From contig VXPQ01000018.1 in NCBI GenBank assembly GCA_009839485.1, positions 62,001-126,000 on the forward strand: a DNA stretch of 64,000 nt. Reading direction: 5' to 3'. This document shows, piece by piece, positions 15,633 through 24,325 of this stretch; positions within the stretch are counted from its first letter, which is position 1; every line of letters begins with the position of its first letter. The notes beneath the pieces are model-generated. The model was not told the origin of the DNA, made no database searches, and saw only the letters and a list, made by a program, of their open reading frames with translations. Origin of the DNA: Bacteroidetes bacterium SB0662_bin_6. Lineage in GTDB: Bacteria > Bacteroidota > Rhodothermia > Rhodothermales > VXPQ01. Position numbers and translations under genes: made by a program.

Positions 15633-18251
15633 TTAATCGTCTTGTTCGTCGCTTTCCGCCTGTTCTACGAACTGGTTGAGGCCGTCGATAATCACGGCCT
15701 GTTTATCCGTGTCTTCCAGCGTGCCCAGGTACCCGGACAACAGGGCGAGCGCCTCTTCCGTGCCCGTAGCCGCGATGCGGCTGACGGTGAACGACAGGAT
15801 ACGGGGCAACTCGGCCGAGAGCGCCATGTCCATGGCCCGCTGCATGTCCATCGGCGCCAGAGGCTCCAGCGCATACCATGCCATCAGCGGGATATTCTGA
15901 TCGGCGGCGTCTTCGGCCCGCTTCGTGAGCGCGTCCAGCGCGTCCCATCGCCGGTCGGGGGGCATGCGCTGGAGGGCGCTTGCGATGTAGAGTCGGACCA
16001 GGGCGGAAGAATCCTCCCCGGCCATCCGCGTGAATGCCTGCGCCGCCTCTTCGGGAACGTCCCGGTCTTCGGCCAGAAGATGGATCGCCCATGCCCGGAC
16101 GTGTTCGTTTTCGTGGTCGAGCAGGGCGGTCAGCGACTCGTCCGAAAGGCCGCCGGTCACATGCAGCGCCCAGAGCGCCCGCAGCTTCCGCGTCTCGTCC
16201 GGATTTTCCTCGAACCGGGTCCATAGCGCTTCGTGCACGGCTTCGTCCGGCCCCCGGTCCTGCAGGATGCGCCGCGCGGTGCGCACATACCAGTCGTTCG
16301 GGTGCATCTGGAGTTCGACCAGTTCCAAGGGAGAGAGCCGCTCCAGATCGACTGGCATCCACTTGTCGTTCTCGTGCGAAATCCGGTAGATGCGCCCGGT
16401 CTCGTGGTCGTGGCTTTCGGGGTTCCCGTGATGGCACTGGTTTTTGTCGTACCAGTCGATGACATGCACGGACCCGTCCGGGCCGTATACGAGGTCCAGC
16501 ATCTGGGACCAACTGTCATGGGTCAGCAGAAAATCTTCTCCGTGCCGGCCCACGTACCCGGAGCCTCTTCGTTCGAGGATTTCCGTGTTCGCCCGGAATC
16601 CGTGGATATTATGCATGAAAATGCGTCCGTGGTATGTTTCCGGCCACGAGCCCCCTTGGTAGATCATGGCGCCTGCATGGGCATGCCCGCCTCCCGCTAC
16701 ACCGGACCGCCGGTTACCTGCGTGGGGTCCCAGATTGCCCACCCAGTGCACATGGTCACTGATCGGGTCCAGATCGTCGTACACGTACGGATTGAAATGC
16801 TGGCCGGCCTGCCGCATCATGCGGGCGCCGGGAATGACGTGATGCAAGTGCGGAATGACGCAGGCCGTCAGGAACAGTTGCCCGTGCGCATCCCAGTCCA
16901 GCCCCCAGGAATTGCTGGTGCCGTACGCAAACACTTCGAAAATGTGCTGCGTCGGGTGATACCGCCATACGCCCGCATTGAGTTTTTCGCGTTCGTCGTC
17001 TTCCGCACCCGGTTTGCCCACGTTCGAGTGGGTAAACACGCCGTGCGTACCGTAGAGCCAGCCATCCGGTCCCCACATGAAGGAATTCAGGGTTTCGTGC
17101 GTGTCGTGGTAGCCGAACCCGTCCAGCAGCACCTCCGGAGGGCCCGCGGGCTGATCTCCGGATGCGTCGACAGGGATGTAAAGCAGGTAGGGGGCTGCTC
17201 CGACCCATACCCCTCCGAAACCCAGTTCCAGGCCGCTCACCAGATTCAACCCTTCCATGAAGACTTTCCGTACGTCGAACGCGCCGTCCCCGTCGGTGTC
17301 TTCAAAAATGAGAATCCGGTCCTTGCCTTCGCCTTCCGGCGCCCGGACCGGATAGGTCAGCCCCTCGACGACCCACACGCGCCCCCGGTGGTCGAGCGCC
17401 ATCGCAATGGGATTGACGACATCCGGCTCCGCCGCGGCCAGTTGCACACTGAAACCATCCGGGACGGTCATCGTCTGCGCGGCTTCCTGTGCGCTTCCCC
17501 CTTCCAGCAATACCGGATCCCAGGCCGGTAGCCTTGCAATGCCGGAAGGATCGAGTTCATCCGGGAAGGAAGGCCGCTCCGCATGGAAACGGAAGTGGTC
17601 GAAGTTGATGTGCGCGTACGCATTTTCGGGAATGTAGGCTGCCGTGGAGCCGCCGGTGTCCTCGTCCACAAGGCGTATGAAGATGGTCTCGCCGACATGC
17701 TCTTCCAGATCGGCCACGACGGGCCGCAGGGTAAGGTCATTGTCGCCGCTCGTCGAAAAAATGACGGCCCCATCGCTGGCCCGGATCAATTCCGCCCGGG
17801 TACTTTCCAGCGCACCCCCGGAAATCAGAAAACTTGCGTACGGATGCGTAACCTCGAATGGGGAAGATGTCAGCATACCCCGGCTTGCCGGTCCGTGCAC
17901 CACGCCGGAACTGACCCACCGGGCGCCCTTGTGTCCGCTGCGCAAGGCAGCGGGTTCCTGTCTGCGCCGTTCCCGCAGCGCCTGGATCATTTCCGCGACA
18001 ACCGCCTCACCCGAGGCGAACAGGTCGCCTTCGACGGGTTCGTTTCCGAAGGCTTCGCCTTCCGCCGTCCAGTCGGTCAGGTCACCTGCTTCGAAGTCTA
18101 CGTTCAGCGTGCGCCCGTCGGCCGCCGGCGCATGCCCGGCATCCTGTGCGGCCGCCGGTCCGGAACCGGTCGAAACGGCAAGCAGGAAGGCAGCGGCGAC
18201 AAGGGCGCTGCACGAAAAAGAGGAATGGCAAAAAATTAATTCCTGTCTCAT
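15633..18251 (-). CDS. PVC-type membrane-bound dehydrogenase-like protein with HEAT repeats, lacking cytochrome c
   Basis: 872 residues with a signal peptide ('SALVAAAFLLAVSTGSGPAAAQ'). An N-terminal lectin-like jelly-roll (about 50-215) is followed by the PVC-type beta-propeller: 'PDGFSVQLAAAEPDVVNPIAMALDHRGRVWVVEGLTYP' and 'RILIFEDTDGDGAFD', then 'HTLNSFMWGPDGWLYGTHGVF'-like blades. From about residue 690 come HEAT-like repeats ('ENEHVRAWAIHLLAED', 'SSALVRLYIASALQRM'). Relatives usually end in a CxxCH cytochrome c domain; here the protein stops after the HEAT region with a short acidic tail and no CxxCH. It is secreted and probably oxidises a sugar or alcohol. The cupredoxin-HEAT protein encoded upstream (19536) shares its HEAT region and may serve as electron partner (inference). 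Confidence 0.8.
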   Translation of the reverse strand: MRQELIFCHSSFSCSALVAAAFLLAVSTGSGPAAAQDAGHAPAADGRTLNVDFEAGDLTDWTAEGEAFGNEPVEGDLFASGEAVVAEMIQALRERRRQEPAALRSGHKGARWVSSGVVHGPASRGMLTSSPFEVTHPYASFLISGGALESTRAELIRASDGAVIFSTSGDNDLTLRPVVADLEEHVGETIFIRLVDEDTGGSTAAYIPENAYAHINFDHFRFHAERPSFPDELDPSGIARLPAWDPVLLEGGSAQEAAQTMTVPDGFSVQLAAAEPDVVNPIAMALDHRGRVWVVEGLTYPVRAPEGEGKDRILIFEDTDGDGAFDVRKVFMEGLNLVSGLELGFGGVWVGAAPYLLYIPVDASGDQPAGPPEVLLDGFGYHDTHETLNSFMWGPDGWLYGTHGVFTHSNVGKPGAEDDEREKLNAGVWRYHPTQHIFEVFAYGTSNSWGLDWDAHGQLFLTACVIPHLHHVIPGARMMRQAGQHFNPYVYDDLDPISDHVHWVGNLGPHAGNRRSGVAGGGHAHAGAMIYQGGSWPETYHGRIFMHNIHGFRANTEILERRGSGYVGRHGEDFLLTHDSWSQMLDLVYGPDGSVHVIDWYDKNQCHHGNPESHDHETGRIYRISHENDKWMPVDLERLSPLELVELQMHPNDWYVRTARRILQDRGPDEAVHEALWTRFEENPDETRKLRALWALHVTGGLSDESLTALLDHENEHVRAWAIHLLAEDRDVPEEAAQAFTRMAGEDSSALVRLYIASALQRMPPDRRWDALDALTKRAEDAADQNIPLMAWYALEPLAPMDMQRAMDMALSAELPRILSFTVSRIAATGTEEALALLSGYLGTLEDTDKQAVIIDGLNQFVEQAESDEQDD

Positions 18252-18332
18252 GTTAACCTAAATTATTTAGGTGATTACGACTTCGAGTTAGCGTGTGCCC
18301 CGGGTTTTGCATTTTCGTGTCCAGCGAGCCGT

Positions 18333-19532
18333 TTACCGGATATTCTGGCGGAAGATATACGCGCCTTTCTTGTTCACGACCAGAATATCCGGATACTCGT
18401 CGCCGTTCGCGTCCTTCACCGCGAGCGCGACCCCGACCCCCGAATCGTCGTCGACGAGATGAGGGATCCAGACGACATCGCCGTTGTCCGTCCGCGTGAG
18501 CCGGAACCAGTAGAGCACAGGCGGGGCATTCGGTTCGGGGTCCATGGCCTCGCCGTGCGCCCGGAATCGTTTTCCGGTCACGATATCCTTCAGTCCGTCC
18601 CGGTCCATGTCCGCCAGCGCTACGGCATGCAATTGGGAGAATCGGACCCTGCCCGGCTCGCGCGCCGCATCTCCCCGGAGAATAATGTGCTTCTCGAAGC
18701 CGCCGTCCGGGAGCTGCCGGAACCATGAAAGGCCCCAGCCGTGCGCGTCGCGGCCCGCGATCACATCGTTCAGCCCGTCCCCGTCCACATCGTAGGCGTA
18801 CATTTGCGCGGAGCCCAGGGCAAACGCTTCTTCATGGCGCTCCCAGGGCGTATCTGCATCGAATCCCGGATTTTCCCACCATCCGTTCGACATGAGCAGG
18901 TCAGGCAACCCGTCGCCGTTCACGTCCCCGACCCCGAATCCGTGCGTAAAGCGGAATAATCCCTCGTACGGACCGGCGACCTGCCGGAATTCCCACGGCT
19001 CGGCCGGGCGCTCCGGGTCGTACGATGCATAGCCCAGATACCCGTCCACATGACAGACGATCTCCGGGCGTCCGTTTCCGTCGATATCCAGAATGTGAGG
19101 CGACTCGTTGTCCACCCTGGGGAGGGCGAGATGCCGCGTCCAGTACCCGGCGCCTTCTGTATCCGGCTCTCCGGGATTTTCGTACCAGAACGCCTCTTGC
19201 CCCGGAAATCCGATCACGAGAATGTCGTTCCGCCCGTCGTCGTTGAAATCGTGCACCTCGACGATAAAATTGTCCGAATACGAAAAGCCCCTTATGCTGA
19301 ATGGCCTGGGTGCGTAAAACGCATGACGCGCCTCGAACGAGGGCCCGGCGTACCAGTACGGACCCGCCACCAGATCTGCCGCGCCGTCGCCGTTCAGGTC
19401 TCCGATGGCGCCTCCTTCCGCCAAAAAAAGATCGGTGAGGTGCGTTTTGTCGAAGGCGGATTGTCCCGATGCAGCGCCTGCCGTACAGAGCAGGAGACCT
19501 GCACATAACGTCGCATACATTGTTTTGGCCAT
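18333..19532 (-). CDS. FG-GAP/VCBS repeat secreted protein
   Basis: 399 residues with a signal peptide ('MAKTMYATLCAGLLLCTAGAASGQ'). The rest is a beta-propeller made of FG-GAP/VCBS repeats, each with a Ca-binding loop: 'IGDLNGDGAADLVAGPYWY', 'VHDFNDDGRNDILVIGFPG', 'LDIDGNGRPEIVC', 'GDVNGDGLPDLLMSNGWW', 'YDVDGDGLNDVIAG', 'ADMDRDGLKDIVTG' and 'VKDANGDEYPDILVV', seven in all. Such proteins bind carbohydrate or protein partners outside the cell and are common beside PVC-type dehydrogenases. The gap to the cupredoxin gene upstream is only 3 bases and to the PVC-type gene downstream 81 bases, so they form one operon. Confidence 0.88.
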   Translation of the reverse strand: MAKTMYATLCAGLLLCTAGAASGQSAFDKTHLTDLFLAEGGAIGDLNGDGAADLVAGPYWYAGPSFEARHAFYAPRPFSIRGFSYSDNFIVEVHDFNDDGRNDILVIGFPGQEAFWYENPGEPDTEGAGYWTRHLALPRVDNESPHILDIDGNGRPEIVCHVDGYLGYASYDPERPAEPWEFRQVAGPYEGLFRFTHGFGVGDVNGDGLPDLLMSNGWWENPGFDADTPWERHEEAFALGSAQMYAYDVDGDGLNDVIAGRDAHGWGLSWFRQLPDGGFEKHIILRGDAAREPGRVRFSQLHAVALADMDRDGLKDIVTGKRFRAHGEAMDPEPNAPPVLYWFRLTRTDNGDVVWIPHLVDDDSGVGVALAVKDANGDEYPDILVVNKKGAYIFRQNIR

Positions 19533-19535
19533 GAG

Positions 19536-20582
19536 TCAGTCGGGTTTAGTGATCCGGTTGATGCCGTACAGGATGGTTTTTCGTGCTTCGGCGTTCGCTT
19601 CGGGCAAACGCCCGGAAAGGATGCGAAGCGCTTCCTGCGATCCTTCCGCGGCGATGCGCTGTACCGTAAAGGATAACACATTTGGCCATTCCGAAACCAG
19701 TGCGAGCGCCAGCGCCCGATCCATATCCGTCGGCACGGCGGCCTCGGTGGCGTACCAGACCAGTATCGCTAGCGCATAGTTTGCAGCGTCTTCCGCATGG
19801 CTGTGCAGCCCTTCCAGCACATCCCAGCGTCGCTCCGGCGCGATTCGCCGCAACGTTTCCGCGAGGTACGTTCTCACCAGTGCGGAGGTGTCCTCCCGGG
19901 CTATGCGTGCAAAGGCGTTCAGGACATGCTCCGGGGCATTCCCGTCCTCCGCAAGCAATTGCACGGCCCTTGCCCGGATGTGCTCGTTGGGGTGATCCAG
20001 AAGGTCCGTCAGCTCCGTACTTGTGAGGCTGCCGGTTGTCTGAAAACCCGTGCCTGGCGGCAGTTCCAGCGCAGGCAGGGGAATATTTTCCGCAGGGGGC
20101 AACTCGCTCAGGGAAGGCACGCGCGTTGTATTCCCGCCCTCCCCGGTCGCTTCCGGCGCAGGGCCGGCGGCAACCCCTGCTTCCCGTATAATCTCAAACC
20201 GTCCTTCCATGCCGGCGGCCCGGTGCCCCGGAATCGTGCAGTAATAGATATCGTCTTCCGCGGCGGTAAACGTGAGGTCGGTCTGCTCGCCGATGTCCAG
20301 GATTTCCTTCGTTTTGATTTGCAATGTTTCAAGGGCCAGATCGTGCACGAGCGGTTCGATGTTCACAATCACGATACGTACGGTTTCGCCTTTTTCCGCC
20401 CGCAGCACCGGGTTGCGCACCCCGTCGATATCGCCGCCCACGCCCCAGTATCCGAGGATGTTGGTTTCAAGGACATACTCGCGGTTCGCATCCGGAGCCT
20501 CCTGCGCGAAGGCGGGGCGCAAGGCGGGCAGCAGTATTGCGAGAAGACCCGGCAACAGGAAGCAGGCGCAGCGAAAAAGCAT
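19536..20582 (-). CDS. Secreted cupredoxin-HEAT fusion protein
   Basis: Starting at ATG 20582 gives 348 residues with signal peptide 'MLFRCACFLLPGLLAILLP...AFAQ'. Upstream in-frame codons add only an Arg-rich stretch. Residues about 35-135 form a plastocyanin/azurin-like type I copper domain with all ligands: His80 ('PLVHDLALE'), Cys115, His120 and Met125 ('YYCTIPGHRAAGMEG'). A Pro-rich linker leads to HEAT-like repeats (about 205-348) that align along their whole length with the C-terminus of the PVC-type protein at 15633 ('NEHIRARAVQLLAEDGNAPEHVLNAF' against 'NEHVRAWAIHLLAEDRDVPEEAAQAF'). A periplasmic electron carrier is likely. It is the first gene of the minus-strand operon 20582-14588. 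Confidence 0.85.
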   Translation of the reverse strand: MLFRCACFLLPGLLAILLPALRPAFAQEAPDANREYVLETNILGYWGVGGDIDGVRNPVLRAEKGETVRIVIVNIEPLVHDLALETLQIKTKEILDIGEQTDLTFTAAEDDIYYCTIPGHRAAGMEGRFEIIREAGVAAGPAPEATGEGGNTTRVPSLSELPPAENIPLPALELPPGTGFQTTGSLTSTELTDLLDHPNEHIRARAVQLLAEDGNAPEHVLNAFARIAREDTSALVRTYLAETLRRIAPERRWDVLEGLHSHAEDAANYALAILVWYATEAAVPTDMDRALALALVSEWPNVLSFTVQRIAAEGSQEALRILSGRLPEANAEARKTILYGINRITKPD

Positions 20583-20791
20583 GATCCGGACAGCGTGGAT
20601 TTCGGTGGTTGTGCATGGGCCGGTAAAATAACCCTTCTTTCCGGCATCCGCGTCGCCAGAACGGATATGTCGCGATCGACAGGACCGGAAAAACAAGCCG
20701 CCTCACGGTATAATTTCAGGAAGAATGTAAAATCTTTGTAAAGATGTTATATTGCCTGCTGAATTTACATCTCCCGTATCGCTTAAACACT

Positions 20792-21901
20792 ATGCCGGAC
20801 AAGATCAACGTTGCAGTTGTCGGACTGGGTTTCGGCGCGGAGTTCATCCCGATATATCAACGCCATCCGGATGCCGAGCTGTGGGCGATCTGCAAGCGGG
20901 ACGAAAAGGGTCTGAACGAAATCGGAGATCAATTCGGCGTAGCGCGCCGCTATACGGACCTGAAAGCGCTTCTTGCGGAGCCTGAGGTCGACGCCATTCA
21001 CATCAACACCCCGATTGCGGCCCATGCTCCCATGTCCCTGGCCGCCCTGGAAGCAGGCAAGCATACGGCCTGCACCGTGCCTATGGCGACGACCGTGGAC
21101 GAATGCCTCCGGATCGCGGAGGCCCGTCGCCGGAGCGGCAAAGTGTATATGATGATGGAAACGGCCATCTACACCCGGGAATTCCTGTATGCCCGGGAAC
21201 TTCTCGAATCCGGACGTCTCGGGAAAATACAGTTTCTGCGCGGCTCGCATCAGCAGAACATGGGCTTGCCCGGATGGCCCGCGTACTGGTACGGCTTTCC
21301 TCCCATGCACTATGCTACGCATGCGGTCAGTCCGCTGTTGTTGCTTGCCGGGGCGCGCGCCGAGTCTGTCGTGTGTTTCGGCTCCGGGCGCATCCAGGAC
21401 GATTACATCGAGCCCTACGGTTCCCCGTTTGCCGTCGAGTCCGCGCTGGTGTCGATGGTGGATTCGGACCTGTGCTGCGAGGTGACCCGGTCCCTCTTCA
21501 ACACCATTCGGCAGTACCGGGAGAGCTTCGACGTGTACGGCACGGAAAGCTCGTTCGAGTGGGAGCAGACGATCGGCGACGGACCGGTCGTATACTCCGG
21601 TTACGAAGATGCCGAGCGCGTCGAGGTCCCCGACTACGCCCATCTGCTTCCTGACGAGATTGCGCCCTTTACCACCGGCGGCGTCTACGACGACGAGCAC
21701 GAGCACACCTCGTTCATTCAGGGCGGCGGGCACGGCGGATCGCACCCCCATATGGTCCACGAATTTCTTCGGGCGATTCTGGAAGACCGCGAGTCGGTCT
21801 CCGATGCGGCCCCTGCAGCCAACTGGACGATGACGGGCATTTGCGCCCACGAATCGGCGATGCAGGGTGGGCGGCGCATCGACATCCCCGAGGTTTCCTG
21901 A
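20792..21901 (+). CDS. Gfo/Idh/MocA family oxidoreductase
   Basis: 369 residues from ATG 20792 ('MPDKINVAVVGLGFGAEFIPIY'). The in-frame codon at 20744 would add 16 unlikely residues. The N-terminal Rossmann domain has GLGFGAE (GxGxxG). The position of the usual EKP catalytic motif reads 'HTACTVPMATTVDEC', so Glu-Lys is replaced by Thr-Val. The C-terminal domain contains 'GSHQQNMGLPGWPAYWYGFPPMHYATHAVSPLL', with the HYATH segment at the substrate site. It should be an NAD(P)-dependent sugar dehydrogenase or a relative acting on 3-keto-sugars; the cofactor chemistry is uncertain given the motif change. The MFS gene follows 31 bases later. Confidence 0.87.
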   Translation: MPDKINVAVVGLGFGAEFIPIYQRHPDAELWAICKRDEKGLNEIGDQFGVARRYTDLKALLAEPEVDAIHINTPIAAHAPMSLAALEAGKHTACTVPMATTVDECLRIAEARRRSGKVYMMMETAIYTREFLYARELLESGRLGKIQFLRGSHQQNMGLPGWPAYWYGFPPMHYATHAVSPLLLLAGARAESVVCFGSGRIQDDYIEPYGSPFAVESALVSMVDSDLCCEVTRSLFNTIRQYRESFDVYGTESSFEWEQTIGDGPVVYSGYEDAERVEVPDYAHLLPDEIAPFTTGGVYDDEHEHTSFIQGGGHGGSHPHMVHEFLRAILEDRESVSDAAPAANWTMTGICAHESAMQGGRRIDIPEVS

Positions 21902-21932
21902 ATTTCCCGTTCATTTATTCCGCAACACCATC

Positions 21933-23327
21933 ATGGTCAATAAAAACCGTCTTTTTGTAGGAAGCATTATAGCGCTGGTCGCTACGTCTTTCGGCTTCGT
22001 TATTCGAGCCGGCCTTCTTGGTACATGGGGCGATGAGTTCAATCTGAGCCAGGAACAGGTAGGATGGATTGCCGGGGCAGGCTTGCTGGGTTTCCCTATT
22101 ACGATCATTCTGTTCAGTCTGATCATTGACAAGATCGGATATCATACCTCCATCCGCATCGCGTGCGCGGGGCACCTTCTCTCCGCGGTCGTGACGATAT
22201 GCGCCGGGCATATAGGCGACCCGTTCTGGGTGCTCTACATCGGCACCTTCATCCTGGCGCTGGCGAACGGTATCGTGGAAGCCGTCATCAATCCGGCGGT
22301 GGCTACCTTGTATCCCGAGTCCAAGACGCACCACCTGAACATTCTGCATGCGGGGTGGCCGGGCGGTCTTGTGCTGGGCGGCATCCTGCTTATTGCGGTC
22401 GGCGATATCGGCTGGCGCTGGCAGGTGGCGTTCGTGATTCTGCCTACGCTGGTCTACGGCTGGATGCTGGTTCGGGAGACCTGGCCGGTGCAGGAACGCG
22501 TGGCCGCAGGCGTCGGGTACGGGGGCATGCTCAGGGCCATGTACCATCCCCTGTTTATCATCTTACTCATCATCATGGTCCCCCTGGCCATTACCGAATT
22601 GGGTACGGACAGCTGGATTACGGCGCTGATGGAAAGCGTACTGAGCAACACCCCGGTGCATCCGCTGTGGGTCCTGGTGTATACGTCGGCCATCATGTTC
22701 GTTCTGCGGTTTTTCGCCGGGCCGATCGTTCACCGGATCAATCCGCTGGGCCTCCTCGCGTGCAGCGCCGCGATCGCCTGCGTAGGGCTCGTCCTGCTTT
22801 CGGAGGCGGGGTCGGCAATGCTTGCGGTATTTCTTGCCGCTACCTGCTATGGCCTCGGCAAGACCTTCTTCTGGCCGACGACGCTGGGCGTGGTTTCCGA
22901 GCGATTTCCGCATGGCGGCGCCATGACGATTAACACGATCGCCGGCGTCGGTATGCTTGCGGCGGGGTTGCTGGGGAATCCGGTGCTCGGTTCTATCCAG
23001 GACCAGTTTATAGATAACGAACTCCATGCTACGGCGCCCGAACTGGTCGACCAGGTGCTTCAACCGGAAGGTTCCGGTCTGCTGGACGCGCGCACCCTCA
23101 ACGACGATGCAGTGGCGCTGCTTTCGCAGGAAGATCAGGATCGCGTCCTTGCCGTGCAGTCGGCTTCGAGCCAGTCCGCACTGCGGACCGTGGCTTGGCT
23201 TCCGGCCTTCATGTTCGTGTGCTACGTACTCCTGATCCTGTACTTCCGGTCGAAGGGCGGGTACAAGGCCATCGAACTGAAGGCGGAGGAGGAGACCGGC
23301 GGGGTCGAGGGCCCGGCTGAATTTTAG
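21933..23327 (+). CDS. MFS transporter
   Basis: 464 residues from ATG 21933 ('MVNKNRLFVGSIIALVATSFGFVIRAG'). Twelve hydrophobic segments are visible in two groups of six. The characteristic loop between segments 2 and 3 is 'LIIDKIGYHTSIRIACAG', a relaxed form of the MFS motif. A soluble loop of about 65 residues precedes the last segment ('QDQFIDNELHATAPELVDQVL...'), which is unusual in a position normally short. The chain ends in an acidic tail. It probably moves the sugar handled by the oxidoreductase 31 bases upstream (inference from adjacency). Confidence 0.88.
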   Translation: MVNKNRLFVGSIIALVATSFGFVIRAGLLGTWGDEFNLSQEQVGWIAGAGLLGFPITIILFSLIIDKIGYHTSIRIACAGHLLSAVVTICAGHIGDPFWVLYIGTFILALANGIVEAVINPAVATLYPESKTHHLNILHAGWPGGLVLGGILLIAVGDIGWRWQVAFVILPTLVYGWMLVRETWPVQERVAAGVGYGGMLRAMYHPLFIILLIIMVPLAITELGTDSWITALMESVLSNTPVHPLWVLVYTSAIMFVLRFFAGPIVHRINPLGLLACSAAIACVGLVLLSEAGSAMLAVFLAATCYGLGKTFFWPTTLGVVSERFPHGGAMTINTIAGVGMLAAGLLGNPVLGSIQDQFIDNELHATAPELVDQVLQPEGSGLLDARTLNDDAVALLSQEDQDRVLAVQSASSQSALRTVAWLPAFMFVCYVLLILYFRSKGGYKAIELKAEEETGGVEGPAEF

Positions 23328-23375
23328 CGCCGGTTTTCTGCGCAATCACCTGTACATTCATCGCAACGTACGGAC

Positions 23376-23406
23376 GGAGCGCCGCCGGGAAATCCGGGGG
23401 CGCTCC
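23376..23406 (+). terminator. Strong hairpin after the MFS gene
   Basis: GGAGCGCC (23376-23383) pairs perfectly with GGCGCTCC (23399-23406), and an inner CCGG/CCGG pair closes a GAAAT loop. It lies 49 bases after the MFS stop and 58 bases before the DUF1080 gene. No proper T-run follows, so it may be a terminator of a weak kind or an mRNA-stabilising element. Confidence 0.45.
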
Positions 23407-23463
23407 GCTGCGTGTTTATACGTAACCCGTACGCCATTCTTTTTTCATTACACACCTGACACC

Positions 23464-24228
23464 ATGAAATCGACACGCTATGCACTTTCGCTCTGCATGA
23501 TTCTGTTGCTCGCGCTGTGCGCCGTGCCCCGGACGGCCCATGCCCAGATGGAGGCTCCCGAGGGCTACACCTCCATATTCAACGGGGAAAATTTCGACGG
23601 CTGGGTCATTCCCGAAGGCGACGGCGGCCACTGGAAGGTGATCGACGGGGTGATCGACTATGACGCGGAAAGCGAGGCCGAAGGAGACAAGAGTCTCTGG
23701 ACCGAAAAGGATTATTGCGATTACACGCTCAAGATCGACTGGCGCCTCACCACCGTAGCGCCGTACACGAATCCCCGGGTGCCGATCATCCTTGCCGACG
23801 GCACGCACAAGAGGGATCAGGACGGCAACTTCATGGTGATGTCCGTGCCCGATTCCGATTCGGGCATTCTCCCGCGGGGCCACGGCAAGGCCCAGCACAA
23901 CATCTGGAACTGGCCGTACGGATCCGGGGAAGTCTATGGCTACCGCATGGATCGGAACCAGCCGCCGGAAGTGCGCCGGGCCGCCTTGCCGCTCGTCAAT
24001 GCGGACAAGGCGATCGGGGAATGGAACGCTTCGAAGATCGTCGTTCGGGGCAAGTTCATGACCATATGGATCAATGGCCAACTCGTCATCGACCGCATTC
24101 ACCTGAACGAAATTCCCGATTGCGGCCCCATCGGGTTGCAGCACCATGGCCACAAGAACGACGCCGGGGAGTGGGTCAGCCCGCCCTCACTGGTGCAGTT
24201 CCGTAATATCTACGTGAAGGAGCATTAG
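23464..24228 (+). CDS. DUF1080 family protein (3-keto-disaccharide hydrolase fold)
   Basis: 254 residues with signal peptide 'MKSTRYALSLCMILLLALCAVPRTAHAQ'. The mature part is a single jelly-roll DUF1080 domain (Pfam 3-keto-disaccharide hydrolase). It opens with the family start 'GYTSIFNGENFDGWVIPEGDGGHWKVIDGVIDYD' and continues with 'SLWTEKDYCDYTLKIDWRL', 'DSGILPRGHGKAQHNIWNWPYGSGEVYGYR', 'VVRGKFMTIWINGQLVID' and 'IGLQHHGHK'. Members hydrolyse 3-keto glycosides made by sugar-oxidising dehydrogenases, which fits the Gfo/Idh/MocA and MFS genes just upstream. It acts in the periplasm or outside. Confidence 0.88.
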   Translation: MKSTRYALSLCMILLLALCAVPRTAHAQMEAPEGYTSIFNGENFDGWVIPEGDGGHWKVIDGVIDYDAESEAEGDKSLWTEKDYCDYTLKIDWRLTTVAPYTNPRVPIILADGTHKRDQDGNFMVMSVPDSDSGILPRGHGKAQHNIWNWPYGSGEVYGYRMDRNQPPEVRRAALPLVNADKAIGEWNASKIVVRGKFMTIWINGQLVIDRIHLNEIPDCGPIGLQHHGHKNDAGEWVSPPSLVQFRNIYVKEH

Positions 24229-24264
24229 GCCCCGCAGAGCGCAACAAGACCATCCAACGCCGAA

Positions 24265-24318
24265 CCGCAAAATCGCAACCGGGAAAAGGCGCGTCCCAAG
24301 GCCCCCGCCCATGCGGAT
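24265..24318. repeat. Family B repeat, internally deleted copy
   Basis: Bases 24265-24289 (CCGCAAAATCGCAACCGGGA and on) are the exact reverse complement of 54566-54590. Bases 24288-24318 match the reverse complement of 54447-54477 with a few changes. In the longer copy about 90 bases separate these parts, so this is a deleted derivative. It fills most of the 97 bases between the DUF1080 and CotH genes. Confidence 0.75.
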
Positions 24319-24325
24319 CGCCCTT

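Noticed and set aside
24229-24325. A terminator between the DUF1080 and CotH genes
   Set aside because: The inverted-looking GC-rich stretch is explained by the shortened family B repeat and lacks a usable stem with a T-run.
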